This document shows positions 50,236 to 61,398 of a stretch of DNA of 64,000 nucleotides, piece by piece (the stretch's first letter is position 1; each line of letters starts with the position of its first letter). The DNA comes from Nageia nagi (taxonomy: Eukaryota; Pinophyta): NCBI GenBank assembly GCA_050084985.1, contig JBITNC010000001.1, positions 175,336,001-175,400,000 on the forward strand. The letters run 5' to 3'. A program made the position numbers and the translations under genes. The notes under the pieces are model-generated. The model did no database searches, was not told where the DNA came from, and was given only the letters and a program-made list of their open reading frames with translations.

Positions 50236-52400
50236 CCTTAAAGTTCTTTTATTGTTTCAACAGAGCCCATAATAGTTGTATTGTTATCAAAATTTAAGAT
50301 GAAGAGATTATTTCAATGGTCATTAAATAATGTTAAAATATTTATAACTAATTTTTACAGTAAAGGTAAGAAAGAAAATTGTAGAAAATATATATTAATA
50401 TTATAAAAAATAATTGTTATCAATGTTATATTATTATTAGTAATCTTTTTGTTTGCAATGGTATGAATTATTATCAATGCTATATTTAGGAAATTTTTTA
50501 ATTTTAAGAATCACCTTTTTTTTCATAATTCTTTTTCTTGATTTTTTGAATAGCCATTTTTACTATACGCACTTCTAAGGGAATAGCCAACCTACTAATT
50601 GGAAGTAAATCGAAATGACCTTTATTTATATAATTTAAAATTATAATTTTTTCTTAAAATGAACCTTGGGTAAAACCTTAAAATAATGATAGATAACAAA
50701 TAAGAACCACAAGGGTTTATTCCACTCAAGGAAGCAAAATAAAGATTCAACAAGACTAATTTGGGAGAATAACTCAATAAACATACTAGCAACAATAATA
50801 TCCATAATAAGTAGGATAACCAGCCATAAAGAACACATAATGCTAATAGATTTAATACAAATCCTACTATAAAAATTATCACCAATTAAATGGATTGAAC
50901 TATTTAATTAAAATAGACTATGTCAATTGCTTTAGAATGATTTTGTTACTAGTTTAGAATGTAGATTTATTCAAAATTTTGATTTTCATGCATAGAGTAC
51001 TTATTTTTTTCATTTTCTAAACTCTACAAATTGTTCAAAAGTGTTGCAGTGAAAATAGAGCTGGAATGTAGAATAACATGAAATACAATTATTCTTAAAT
51101 CTTCACTGAAACTTAAATTATGTAAAATAGATTGAAATGCTGTAATTATAAATTGATATTGATTTTCAGTTTGAACTACAATTTGCCCTTGGAAGGGACT
51201 TTTACAAATGCCATTTGCCAAAATAAGAGTATTAGATCTCCATTGTTTTTAATTTGCTTGCTTCTCTCCTTGATATGGACAACCTATAAATTCTACACAC
51301 ATGCAAAAGACAATAACATCAAAGCATCTATGTATGACATGTATTGAATTGAAACTAGCATAAAATAATAAAAAGTATGAGCTCACAAGATTTTGGCAGC
51401 ATTACCCTACTTCAAAAATGGGTCAAGATTCTCCCTTATTGCTTTGTATTGGCTTGTATTTATAGATTTTGGGTGAGATGCTCCAAGGCTGGTAAGGGGA
51501 AGTGAAAAGCCATCGTAGGTCATAACTGACCCCCTCTATCCACATCATCTTGGAAAAATGAAATGTTTCAACTTTCTCTTGCTATTTTGGTTTCTTGTTC
51601 GGCTATTACAGAGTCATCGATGATTACCATATGAACACTGGTGATCTCCTCAAAACACTGGTGACTGTCTTGGGTCGCTAACGACTGGTTCTCAAATTTT
51701 GTAATAATATTAAAATGATCGCCAAATAGCCAATTTTACCTAAAAAGAGTCATGTGACCACCTGTTTTGCATGTACTCAATGGGAGCTATCCAATAATAC
51801 AGTTTTTTTAAACCTATTTTATATGGTCGTGAAGAGTTATGATTATTTAAATGTTTACTAGTTAAAAAAGGGACATTTTTAGGTGTCTACATTTTGCCCC
51901 TTTTTGAATTATCAACCAAAAATACAGTTGATTATTTCAAAAATATAGAATGAGAAGCTTTATCGCTTGATTATTTGTTGTTGCTTTTTTATGATATAAG
52001 TTTTGACTCAATTTCATAGATGAATCAAAATTTTGATTTATCAAATTATGATAAAATGTGTTTTCATTTTACATTTGATGTAGTTTTGAAAACAAATTTG
52101 AATATACTTCAGAAGTGACTATTTTCGGTATGATAATGTGTTGAGCTTGTGTGACAGTTGCATGACATTTTTGTTATGTCATTTTGCATGTCTAAGCAGA
52201 CATGTACCATATAAGTCCTCTTTAGTATATGAGTTTGATGGTGTTGTCCTTTGTCCCTACAATGGGGTTTCAAGATGATCTCCTGTAACAATGATACATC
52301 ACATTTTATCGTATTTTGATTTTCTTGACCAATTCAAGGTTATTTTGAGAAAATTTTAATATTCTCATGGCTATTCCCAAATGCAGCATTTTACTTCCAA
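50236..52400. other. AT-rich stretch; right part CpG-richer
   Basis: No gene recognised. From about 51,600 CpG-containing words (TCATCGATG, GGGTCGCTAACGAC) become commoner, as in the PMD unit that follows. This part may be its 5' flank or the start of the element that carries it. Confidence 0.45.
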
Positions 52401-52490
52401 TCATCGATGTTTAGTGACAGTCATCAGCATCCGTATTCAAGTTGCCAGCATTTAGTTACAGTCATCGACGTCTATCTTCAAGTCATCGGG
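52401..52490 (+). repeat. ~21-bp CpG-bearing tandem repeat upstream of the PMD gene
   Basis: Four and a half units, TCATCGATGTTTAGTGACAG, TCATCAGCATCCGTATTCAAG, a TTGCCAGCATTTAGTTACAG unit, TCATCGACGTCTATCTTCAAG and TCATCGG. They lie 130 bases before the presumed start codon. Confidence 0.7.
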
Positions 52491-52620
52491 TGTTTCAAAA
52501 AGAAAAAGTTTTAACTTTTTCTTATTCATGTCTTTTTAGCTATCACTTTCATTGCCAACAAGAACCAGTTTCTATTGCGATCTCATTGATTTCTAGCCAT
52601 TGATATTTGTTACAATCACC

Positions 52621-52671
52621 ATGCCTCCATGTAGACGCTCCATTGGACGTTCTCAACCTATCCGGGAAGAG
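52621..52671 (+). pseudogene. PMD relic copy 2, putative first exon
   Basis: ATG at 52,621 opens MPPCRRSIGRSQPIREE, 17 codons, directly followed by a consensus-like donor GAG|GTAGGG. A short basic first exon before the domain is plausible, but the acceptor before 53,108 is not identified. Confidence 0.4.
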
Positions 52672-52999
52672 GTAGGGTTTTGAAATCACTTTTTTTTCTA
52701 TTTTTTGTTTATAATTTGTAATTTAACCATTTAATTTCAAAATTGAAACCGTGTATGACATTTAAAAATCATTTTGATTATTTTTATCGGATGAATTTTG
52801 TAAATCATGCTTTTATATATATTTTTTATGAAAATTTTTTATAATTCGGTCTCGATCATCGACCTAGGCCGAACGGGTGACAGAGTCGTCGATGTTTGTA
52901 ATGTGAATGCCAACGATCGAGTCTTACCTATTACAAATGATGATGTTTTAGTATGAAATGCCATTTTTTTAAGCTAAACCTTTTATTAACATCATACAA

Positions 53000-55030
53000 G
53001 TTCGAGACATCTTTGAGCCTCGAGGTAGATATCCCTAGATTCTATAGGAGGGTAGAGGTCTTCTAGGTCCAACCGATCATACCCTTTTTAGGTCCATTGG
53101 TTTTGGTGTGGGTCCACACATGGGTCACATTCATTGGGAGTATCCTTTATTGGCTACATTGTTAGATAGATGGGATGCAGTGACATGTACTTTTCATCTT
53201 TCGACAGGGGAGATGACTATCACAGTGGAGGATATACATAGATTGTATAGACTCCCCATTCATGGACAAAGGATTTTGCCTGTGGTGGATAGAATAGGAG
53301 CTTTACCCACTATTTCTTATTTGTATGGGGCCACTCAGGTTGATGCTATTATTTCTAAGATTATTTCAGGTGGTATTTGATATTACCAGTACTGGATGGA
53401 GGATCAGCAAGGGATGATCCATTTTTCCTACTTGATGGGTTTAATACAATGTTATGCTCTCCCCGATACTGGTAGTGGGAGGTTTTTGTGGTCGTTATTG
53501 CCCATTATTATGGATATGATGTAGCATGGTATAGTATATGCTTGGGCACCCACATTGTTAGCTTAGATTTATAAGGAGCTCTTCTTTTATTCTTAGGGGC
53601 ATAGGGCCTCTTTATTAGTTACTGTCACCTTGTAGGCATGGGCTTATGAGCATATAGCTGTGGCTCATCCTCTAGGGTTGCCGATGCTGGGGTTTGGTAG
53701 TCACTTAGATTACGAGGCAAGCATGGTCTAATGGCATGATGATTTTTATATTTGCCCATTGGATGGAGTTCATCAAGATGTGAGCTATTATCACCACATG
53801 CTTAGTCACTTGATTCTAGATCAGGTGAGATTCATACCTTACTGCTTGTATCCCATCTGGGGAGAGCTCGTAGCTAAGCTTACTAGTATTCGGTAGCCAC
53901 ATGTTTTGAGTGGTCATCGAGCCAATTTTTTGGAGTATTTTCATTTTGAGAGAGTGCACCATTAGTTTGGCCTAGTTCAAGATGTACCTACCCCATCAGT
54001 GCCATATCAGCGAGAGGGCACTATCTCAACAGATGGTGTACAGCTGTTGGTTTATGCAGAGCTAGATCCTACTCAGAAGGAGGGATCATTAGAGGATGAT
54101 ACTAGGGAGGATGACATCGAGGTATCTAAGGCATTTAGGGCCTGGTGGGAGGAGGGAGAGGATGGCCTAAAGGGTGGATTGGAGGGTCGACATGTTCATT
54201 AGTACATCAATGTTGTTGAGGAGTTGGGTGTGACAGCAGGAGGGGGAGAGGTAGGTGAGGAGCCTACAGGAGCAAAGGCTATGAGAGAGGAGGCTACCAA
54301 TGAGGAGGTTATGGTAGATGCTCCTAAAGAGTTAGCTCCTGAGGAGGAGGCTACGGGTGTAGGTGAGGAGGGAGCTACCCCAGAGGTTACACACAGAGTC
54401 GAGGAGGCTCTTGCTACATAGGTTCCTAGCATTGATACTTTACTAGGGGATATTTATGAGTTGAGAAATCAATTGGCATAGGCCCACTCATGCATGTACA
54501 GGTATAGGGCTGAGCGAGATAAGTACAGATAGGAGAGAGATGAGGCTCATTCCCCTTTACAGGGAGCTCAAGCTCATCAGTTGGGAGCATCATCTACTTC
54601 TGAGGGTGGTCCTTTAGTTTTTAGTCATGTCATTTGTTAGCAATAAGATTTTTATAGTGGTATAGTATAGACATGGCTGATAGGTATTCTAACTTTTACT
54701 TCAAGGGCTCACTATCCTATACCTCCAAATAGTTATATGCCTATAGACATCTCAGCCTATCAGATAGGTAGCAGTGCATAGGGCACAATTGATCTCGAGG
54801 TAGGACCCAAAGGTCATGAGGTTTTCCTAGTAGGAGTGGTACACCCTGGGCATCTCCCTTAGGGGCTATTGGTTCATCTGAGTTACGAAGATCTCAGCAT
54901 CTAGGTAGCCCTACAGGATCTGTAGGCACTACTCCTCTAGGTCAAGGTACCAGAGAGACTAGTAGACGATAGAGGCGATCGAGTAGTCCTAGCAGACCAG
55001 GTAGTGGTTGGGGTAGTCCTTGAGGATACC
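53000..55030 (+). pseudogene. Plant mobile domain (PMD) gene relic, copy 2
   Basis: One frame from about 53,108 runs to about 54,650 with some dozen stops, most of them TAG. PMD hallmarks: LLDRWDAVTCTFHLSTGEMT, ITVEDIHRLYRLPIHGQ, then FSYLMGLIQCYALPDTGSG and GRFLWSLLPIIMDM, AWAPTLLA, then AWAYEHIAVAHP, RFIPYCLYPIWGELV and FHFERVHH.FGLVQDVP. All are in the family's usual order (THTFHLP.GE, LLGLP.DG, L.W..A.LA.LY..L, LQ.WAWE, V.RQFG..Q.IP). A Glu/Ala-rich segment (54,224-54,420) and a likely coiled coil (ELRNQLA...YRAERDKYR) follow. A Ser/Arg/Gly-rich tail in another frame ends near 55,025. GC content is higher than the surroundings. Whether it was a transposon gene or a host gene is open. Confidence 0.75.
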
Positions 55031-55039
55031 CTTTTTCAT

Positions 55040-55560
55040 GATGTTATTTTTATATGCTTATGAGGTTATTGAACCCTTGTATTTCATTATATGATTCATG
55101 ATGTTATGATGACCTTTTGATGGACTATGATGATGTATATATAGGTAGATAGATCTTTGATATTTATGGTACTTGTATGATTCTTGATGCATGAGCTTTC
55201 ATTTTATACATAGATTTATGATAAAATAGGTATGATGTGATGTTATGTAGATCATGATTATCTTTTAATTACTTGATGATGAATAGATGTTAATGATAGA
55301 TGTAATTTTTAAAATGTATGATGCATAGATATAATTGTGGAATGTATGATGTATAATGATGAAATATATAACATATATCAACAAATTGGTTTGATGATGT
55401 TACTAATCTCAAAATTAAGTTAATAATAAGTACGATTATAGTTGCTATAAATAATAAATCCAATTTATAATTTTAATAATTTAAGTTATTTAAGGACATA
55501 TTTTATTATATTTTTACGGAATCAGATGCATCATCTTCCGTACTTGGCAATTTTACAATA
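55040..55560. other. TGATGATG-rich AT stretch
   Basis: Loosely repetitive ATGATG/TTATGATG text; no gene seen. Confidence 0.45.
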
Positions 55561-55565
55561 AACTT

Positions 55566-55837
55566 CTTGACATGACAAACTAGTGATTTATGGATGTATA
55601 TGAAAATTAACTTTATCTTGGTTAGGGGAACAATAAATAATCATTCTTATCCTTTCCAAAGAAAAGCAATTTTAATAATGTTCAAAGGTAATAGATAATA
55701 GTAAAAATGGCTTGACATGACACACTAGTGACTTATGGGTGTATATGAACATTAACTTTATCTTGGTCAGGGGAACAATAAATAATCATTCTTATCCTTT
55801 CCAAAGAAAAACAATTTTAATAATGTTCAAAGGTAAT
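55566..55837 (+). repeat. 145-bp tandem doublet
   Basis: CTTGACATGACAAACTAGTG at 55,566 and CTTGACATGACACACTAGTG at 55,711 start two copies of about 127 bases. They differ at a handful of positions and are separated by an 18-base linker. It may lie inside the 3' LTR of the gypsy element. Confidence 0.92.
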
Positions 55838-56317
55838 GATATTTTCAAAAGGAATGGGTTTAACAAAATGACACAAATGACTCTAAACACAAACAAATTA
55901 CAAACCATGACAAAAGATTAGGTGATTTTGGATTAATAACCAAGTTATGATAACATCTACCTCATCTTTCTTTATCTCAAGATTTGACAACCTAAGATGA
56001 TATCAAAACAATATTGTTATATGTTGATAAAAAATATATAAACTCCAGTGTGTGTAGTGAGATTCATTTCTCTTCTTAGATCATTTGAGATGAAATATCC
56101 TAGAGACGTTAATAAGCTAGTCTATCCGTATGAAACGTATAGAGGTCCATAGGAAAGAAGGTCGCTAACCAAAATGGACATATCACCACTCATAAGGTAT
56201 GCCTCATTTCCAGATAGGCATCTATAGCCCTGATGAGGATTAAGCCCTTGATCTCACTACAACCTTGCTCTACTGCTAGTCAGGCGTCCATAGCCCCAGT
56301 AGAGGATATTGTAATCA

Positions 56318-56394
56318 CCCAAGAATCATTGATATAATGTAGCAATTTTTTTTTGTCATCTCCTTTTTTTTTTTACTATCAAATGATTCTTGGG
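56318..56394. repeat. Inverted repeat around the putative polypurine tract
   Basis: CCCAAGAATCATTGAT (56,318-56,333) and ATCAAATGATTCTTGGG (56,378-56,394) are complementary apart from one or two extra bases. The 44-base loop holds the poly-pyrimidine tract described in the next entry. Confidence 0.85.
56359..56374 (-). promoter_or_regulatory. Putative polypurine tract of the gypsy element
   Basis: On the minus strand, eleven A then GGAGA, followed at once by TGACAAAAA, a possible LTR start (TG at 56,358). It lies 3' of the element's last coding frame, as expected for the plus-strand primer. The other LTR is outside the window, so the boundary is unproven. Confidence 0.5.
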
Positions 56395-56834
56395 TTCGAG
56401 ATGAAGTGAATAATAGGATAGATGCATAACTTTCACTCTTAATGTCTCTTAGAATGATTTCATTCAAATTCTCTTCGAATTTTTTAATGTTGTAAGGTTT
56501 GGAGTTTATGGATTTTCTTTCAAACACAAACTTTATGTTTTTCTATCATCTATGGTATATCATTTATTTATAAAAGAAAAGACTTGAATGTAGTGATAAC
56601 AAGGAGATTATTCTAAAATGACCTTTTCACACATTACACGTTTACTAGATAATCACTTTTACAATGACATGCAACATATATTCACATTATACAAGGGCAG
56701 GGCACCCAATTGCCAAGTAACCTCTAGATGTTTCCATCTAGGTAGATTTTATAATTTTATAATTTTTATGTGTTTTATAGTTTTCAATTTTTTAGAATTT
56801 TAGAATTTTTAATTTTTTAGGATTTTATAATTTT

Positions 56835-58079
56835 TTAATTTTTTAGGGTTTTATCATTTTTTCTAGGGAATCTATTCATGACGCGTTCAAATTGAGTTTG
56901 TACTGCATCAGGATTAAATGAGCAATGTGTTGAACTAAATAAAAAACTAAAATCTAATACCACTTGATAATGATAGATTTCTAGAATACAATAATCTAAG
57001 TGTTCGAATGTTACGGTTTGAGTGATGGAGATGATTTGTTCTCGATGTTTTAAAGTCAGGTTGTGAGTATAATCAACTATTATTTTAGGCTTTTCTATAG
57101 GCCACAGAAGATAGAAATATATCATTAAATCATATTCTGAGTTAGGAGAACACCATAACTCAAATGTGTTGATACAAACAATAACTTGATATCCATTTAC
57201 TTTGACATCCCAACCGTAAGATTCGTGTGCATCAGAGAACGTCAAGGCTATTTTTTGTTGTATTTCAAGAGACATGGAAAATATATTTGAATACAAAGGA
57301 GTAGGAACGTTACGAATAACTTTCATAAAGATATCTTTGTCATACCTACTTTTGAACCTTGGAAGATAACTTCCATTATTCCACACTCTATGTCCTTTTG
57401 ATAGTTTTTCGATGATCTCATTTCTAACCCTTATTTGATTCATCATTGTAAGTTCAGCAATACGACAAGCTTGCCGTTTGTCCAACTTTCATTTCCAAAT
57501 TGTGTGTCGCATTTGCATGCGAGAAAATCTGTGAGTTTGCCTATAGTGTTGTTGTAACGTTCTAGGAGGAAAAGCCACAAAAGTATTTGAAAAATCATAA
57601 ATCACCCTTTTATGAGGTAAATAATGTAAAATTTCATCCATCCATTCTAGGCTTTTGGTTAATTATGTAATGTATTTCAACCTAGCTAAAAGGAGTGAGT
57701 ACTCAGTTAATCAGTAATTTATGATGATTCTCGGTATTCCATAAGGCCATTGTAGGCAGAAAACTATTATTTCTTGTGATATTCTTTCCATATGGGTGAA
57801 ATAGATTTGTGGATCTAAAATAATGCTTACTTTGTATCCACAAAAAGTAACTTCCCAACCATTATTTATACCACAAAACGTATGATATGTTCTTTCAAAT
57901 TGTTCATCAATAGTCAGTTGTAAATAATTTAAGAGATTAAGATCAAATCCATGTTTTAAATATGTTAATGCTAAATCACCTGGATATCTTGGCGGTGGAA
58001 ATTGTACTTGTGGTTGCACTATGCTACCTTCAATAGATTCCTTTGCCAGATTCATCTTTTCTATTTTTATCATTAACAC
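56835..58079 (-). pseudogene. Accessory ORF downstream of integrase with a tandemly duplicated unknown domain
   Basis: Begins at the ATG at 58,079, 82 bases after the pol stop, on the same strand. One frame runs from 58,079 to 56,835 (about 415 codons), broken by three stops (near 57,708, 57,663 and 57,487). Two diverged copies of one domain can be lined up. Copy 1 (about residues 75-125) reads NNGWEVTFCGYKVSIILDP and later FCLQWPYGIPRIIINY. Copy 2 (about 290-345) reads ESYGWDVKVNGYQVIVCIN and later FYLLWPIEKPKIIVDY. Shared pattern: GW.V...GY.V.......L.WP...P.III.Y. No signal peptide, transmembrane helix, zinc finger or catalytic motif is evident, so it is not env-like. I do not recognise the family. 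Between the copies is a basic, His/Arg/Gln-rich stretch (RTLQQHYRQTHRFSRMQMR). Confidence 0.72.
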
Positions 58080-58160
58080 TTGACAAATATCAATACTTTT
58101 ATTTATTTATTATTTCAACAATAAAATAAAATGAAGGAAAACTAATGCACACATTTTTTT

Positions 58161-59390
58161 TTATGTATAAAAGGGTCGAAGATGCATGATATTTATAGGT
58201 TCACACTCTTCATTTCCTTCTAAGTCTGATAAATGATAAGTTCCTTTACCAAATTTTTTCTTAATGATATATGGTCCTAACTAATTTGGAGCAAACTTAT
58301 CTCTAAGCTTTCGTTCTATTCATGAAGTTTGTTGATTTTCTTTTAAAACCAAATCACCTATTTTGAACTCATGAATTAGAGCCCTTTTATCAAAAGCTCA
58401 TTTTATCCTCTTCTAATAAACATGCATATGCTCTAAAACATTAATACATTTTTCATCTAAAAGTAACAATTGATCTAAGTGAGTCTATCTTGCTTCTTCA
58501 TTGGAATTTTGCTCACTTAGATTTACTCTAAGGGATGGTATCTCAAGTTCTATGGGTAGGATGGCTTCTGTTCCATATACTAAAGAGAATGGTGTTGCCC
58601 CAATAGGAGTGCGTACACTGGTACGATAAGCCCATAAGGCTTTTGGTATTTGAATATGCCAATCTCTATGAGAATCATTTACTATTTTTGCTAAGATGTT
58701 TCGAATAGTTTTATTAGTAGCCTCTGCATGTCCATTGCCTTGTGGATAATATGGAGTGGAAAAAATTTGTTTAATTTTATACTTATCACATATTTGTTTT
58801 ACATCCTTATTTTAAAATTTTTTTCCATTATTTGTAATTAATTGGTTCGGTATGTCGAATCTACATATAATATAATTTTCTATAAATTTAGCAATTCATG
58901 AACTAGTGGTAGAAGTCATGGGAATGGCCTCTACCCATTTAGTAAAATATTCAGTTGCTGTAATGATGAACTTGTGTCCACCAACAAACGTAGGTGTAAT
59001 TTACCCTATTAAGTCTAATGCCCATTTAGAGAATGGCCAAAGTGATTGTATAGGATGTAGTTCTTGAGATGGTTGTGAAAATAAATGAGCATATTGTTAA
59101 CATTTAAAACATTTTTTAACATATTCACAACAATCTTTTTCCATAGTTGGCTAATAATACCCCATTCGTATTAATCATTTTACAATCACAACACCATTAA
59201 AATGTCCTCCACATGTTCCATCATGGGCAGAGGATATAGCTTTTTTAATATCATTCCATTCAAGACATCTAAGTAAAATACCATTGAAATTTCATCGATG
59301 CAAGATATTCCCTATCAAACAATATTTAGTTGCTTTGATTTTAAAAGCTCGTCATGATGATTTATTAAGGTTTGCAGGAAGAGTTCCAAA
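58161..59390 (-). pseudogene. Gypsy integrase, decayed
   Basis: Integrase of the Tat/Ogre-like element, inserting its DNA copy into the genome. The zinc-binding part near 59,200 keeps CGGHFNGVV and YVKKCFKC. The core has WALDLIG near 59,015 (first catalytic Asp) and the frame KFIITATEYFTKWVEAIP. The second Asp block reads LITNNGKKF in place of TDNG (codon 58,830-58,832), so that catalytic Asp is Asn. The Glu block GNGHAEATNKTI is kept (Glu codon 58,732-58,734). The C-terminal GDLVLKENQ...GPYIIKKKFGKGTYHLSDLEG and HLRPFYT end at the stop at 58,161. Several in-frame stops. No chromodomain. Confidence 0.9.
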
Positions 59391-59393
59391 TTT

Positions 59394-59921
59394 TTAAAAA
59401 TCTATCAATTCTTTGTACCAATTATCTTTATCAATTACATCAATATTCAATACACTTTTTTCTTCATCTTCCTGTTGTAATGATGATTGAGACAATTGAA
59501 TTATCTCAACTTGAATTGAAGATTTTTTAGGATCTTCTAGGATAAGAGATCCAATAGAATCCATAGCGTCTACAAATCTATTAGATGATCTTGGTGCCGC
59601 TTCTATACTAAATCGGTCAAAAGATTTTAATAATTCCTCAACTAACGCTTTATACTTTTGAAGTAAAGGTTCTTTACATTGATAGATTCCTTTCACTTGA
59701 TTTACGATGAGTAAAGAATCTCCAATAATCTTAATTCTTTTAAGTTTTAATTTAACTGCAATTCTTAATGCTAATATCAAAGCTTCGTATTTTGCATTAT
59801 TATTAATACAAGGAAATTTTAATTTAAATGAATATGGTATAGAGATCCCTTGCGATGTTATAAATACAACACTTGCTCCACCACCTTGTTCACATCGAGA
59901 ACCATCAAAGTGTATTGTCAT
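59394..59921 (-). pseudogene. Second (archaeal-type) RNase H domain
   Basis: A second RNase H between the RT-linked RNase H and integrase marks the Tat/Ogre lineage. The frame shows all four acidic catalytic positions: Asp6 in HFDGS, Glu46 in AKYEAL, Asp68 in IGDSLL and Asp118 in RFVDAM. The text between them (IPYSFKLKF, LRIAVKLKLKRIKI, VNQVKGIYQCKE) is as in the family. The frame is uninterrupted for 175 codons. It degrades the RNA strand in RNA-DNA hybrids. Confidence 0.9.
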
Positions 59922-59989
59922 ATCCCAATCATCTTTAGGTTCTACAGGTATTTCAATTTCATCTAATTAAAACCCCATCATCAGGTAAT

Positions 59990-60612
59990 TCAATGACAAG
60001 GGGTTTATTATCTTGCAATGGAGCATCAGTGAGATAGTTAGCAATTAGTTATCCTTTTATTGACTTTTGTCCAATAAAATCTAAATCAAATTCAGTTAAG
60101 TGCATTATCCACTTTGCAATTCTTGAATTTTGATATGTTTTATTCATCATATATTTCAATGGATCCATTTTAGAGATGACATATGTTGTATGATTTAGCA
60201 TATAATGTTGAAGTTTTTTAGTAGCAAAAATGATAGCAAGATATAATTTTTCCAAATATATGTACTTAATCTCGTAGCTCACTAGGGTTCTACTCAGATA
60301 ATATATAGCTTGTTATTTATTGTATTCATTTTTCTGAGCAAGCATTATTCCTAAAGCATTTTCAGTAGCAGAGATATATAATAAAAAGGGTACATCTTTT
60401 CTTGGTGGACTTAAGATAGGAGGAGATAATAAATATCTTTTAATTTTATCGAATGCATCTTGTTGCTCTTTAGCCCAATGATATTCTACTCCCTTTTTTA
60501 ATAATTTTGTAAATGGTTTACATTTATCAGAAAGTTGAGCTATAAACCTTCTAATGGCTTGTAACTTGCCCTGTAAACTTTGTAATTGTTTTAGATTTGC
60601 AGGAGGTGGCAT
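59990..60612 (-). pseudogene. RT connection and first RNase H domain
   Basis: 60,612-60,313 holds the RT thumb/connection, with LQSLQGKLQAIRRFIAQLSD, KPFTKLLKKGVEYHW and PFLLYISATENALG. After a stop, 60,290-60,049 gives AIYYLSRTL, YLEKLYLAIIFATKKLQHYM and IAKWIMHLTEFDLDF. This is the retroviral-type RNase H that is normally degenerate in this lineage. Stops at 60,311 and 60,048 fall where family members usually have Gln or a similar codon (CAA to TAA). Confidence 0.88.
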
Positions 60613-60639
60613 GTCTACTACTGCCTTCAGTTTACTAGG

Positions 60640-61338
60640 ATGTATTTCAATTCCTCGTTAGGACATAATAAATCCTAATAATTTTTCTGAAGTTACACCA
60701 AAAACATATTTTTTTGGATTTAATCTTACTTTATATTCTAATAATCTATCTAAGACTTTAATTAGGTCTTTTCCATGATCTACTTGATATTTAGATCTAA
60801 CCAACAAATCATCGACATAATCTTCTACTATGTCGTGCATATAATCATGGAATATATAAGTCATAGCCCTTTGATAAGTTGCCCTAGCATTTTTTAATCC
60901 AAAAGGTATAACTTTATAACAAAAGGTAACCCAAGGAGTTATAAAAGCCATTTTATGTTGATCTTCAGTAGCTATTTTTATTTGATTATAACCAAAAAAC
61001 CCATCCATTAATGACAACATATCATGTCTTACCGTCGAGTCTACCAAACTATCAATGCTAAGTAGAGGGAAATCATCTTTAGGACAAGCTTTGTTAAGAT
61101 CACGAAAATCTATGCATATTCTTATTTTTCCACTTAGCTTTTTTATAGGTACCATATAAGATATCCAATCTGAATAATCTATAGGTTGTATAAATTTAGC
61201 TTCTAATAATTTTTGAAGTTCTTCTTTTACCATTAATGCTATAGTAGGATGCATTTTACGTAATTTTTGTTTAATAGGTTTAGCATCAGGCTTTAATGCT
61301 AAATTATGTACTACTAATTTAGGATCTATTCCAGGCAT
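60640..61338 (-). pseudogene. Gypsy reverse transcriptase
   Basis: Copies element RNA into DNA. The frame opens MPGIDPKLVVHNLALKPDAK, then RKMHPTIALMVKEELQKLL, VPIKKLSGKIRICIDFRDLN (Asp region), FITPW, CYKVIPFGLKNARATYQRAM and the catalytic YVDD at residues 174-177 (60,808-60,819). NPKKYVFGVTSEKLLGFIMS leads to a stop at 60,658-60,660. There TCC-TAA-CGA stands for the usual S-Q-R-G, so one CAA-to-TAA change separates this from the downstream RNase H frame. Otherwise 226 codons are open. Confidence 0.95.
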
Positions 61339-61398
61339 GTGTGCATATGACCATACAAATACTTTTTTTCATTCTTTTAATACAGTTATAATTTCTTC

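Larger units (their letters stand above)
55000..56358 (-). mobile_element. Presumed 3' LTR of the gypsy element
   Basis: Region downstream of the polypurine tract. It contains two related modules with a CTATAGCCCTGATGAGGAT or CCATAGCCCCAGTAGAGGAT core (56,210-56,310) and the 145-bp doublet. The lower end is not defined; the coordinate given is only a limit. Confidence 0.3.
56315..56527 (-). other. Small open frame before the polypurine tract
   Basis: Seventy codons, MFERKSINSKPYNIKKFEEN onward, Lys/Ser-rich. It runs through the polypurine tract into the presumed LTR. No family signal; probably chance or the tail of the upstream accessory frame. Confidence 0.2.

Noticed and set aside
50622-50885. 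Hydrophobic minus-strand frames that look like membrane proteins
   Set aside because: Two overlapping frames in an AT-rich stretch, Leu/Ile/Tyr-rich as expected from composition, no motif.
54199-54432. Ala/Ser-rich minus-strand frame opposite the PMD gene
   Set aside because: Antisense shadow of the Glu/Ala-rich PMD segment.
59707-59970. Plus-strand frame opposite the second RNase H
   Set aside because: Shadow of a clearly coding minus-strand frame with all four catalytic acids.
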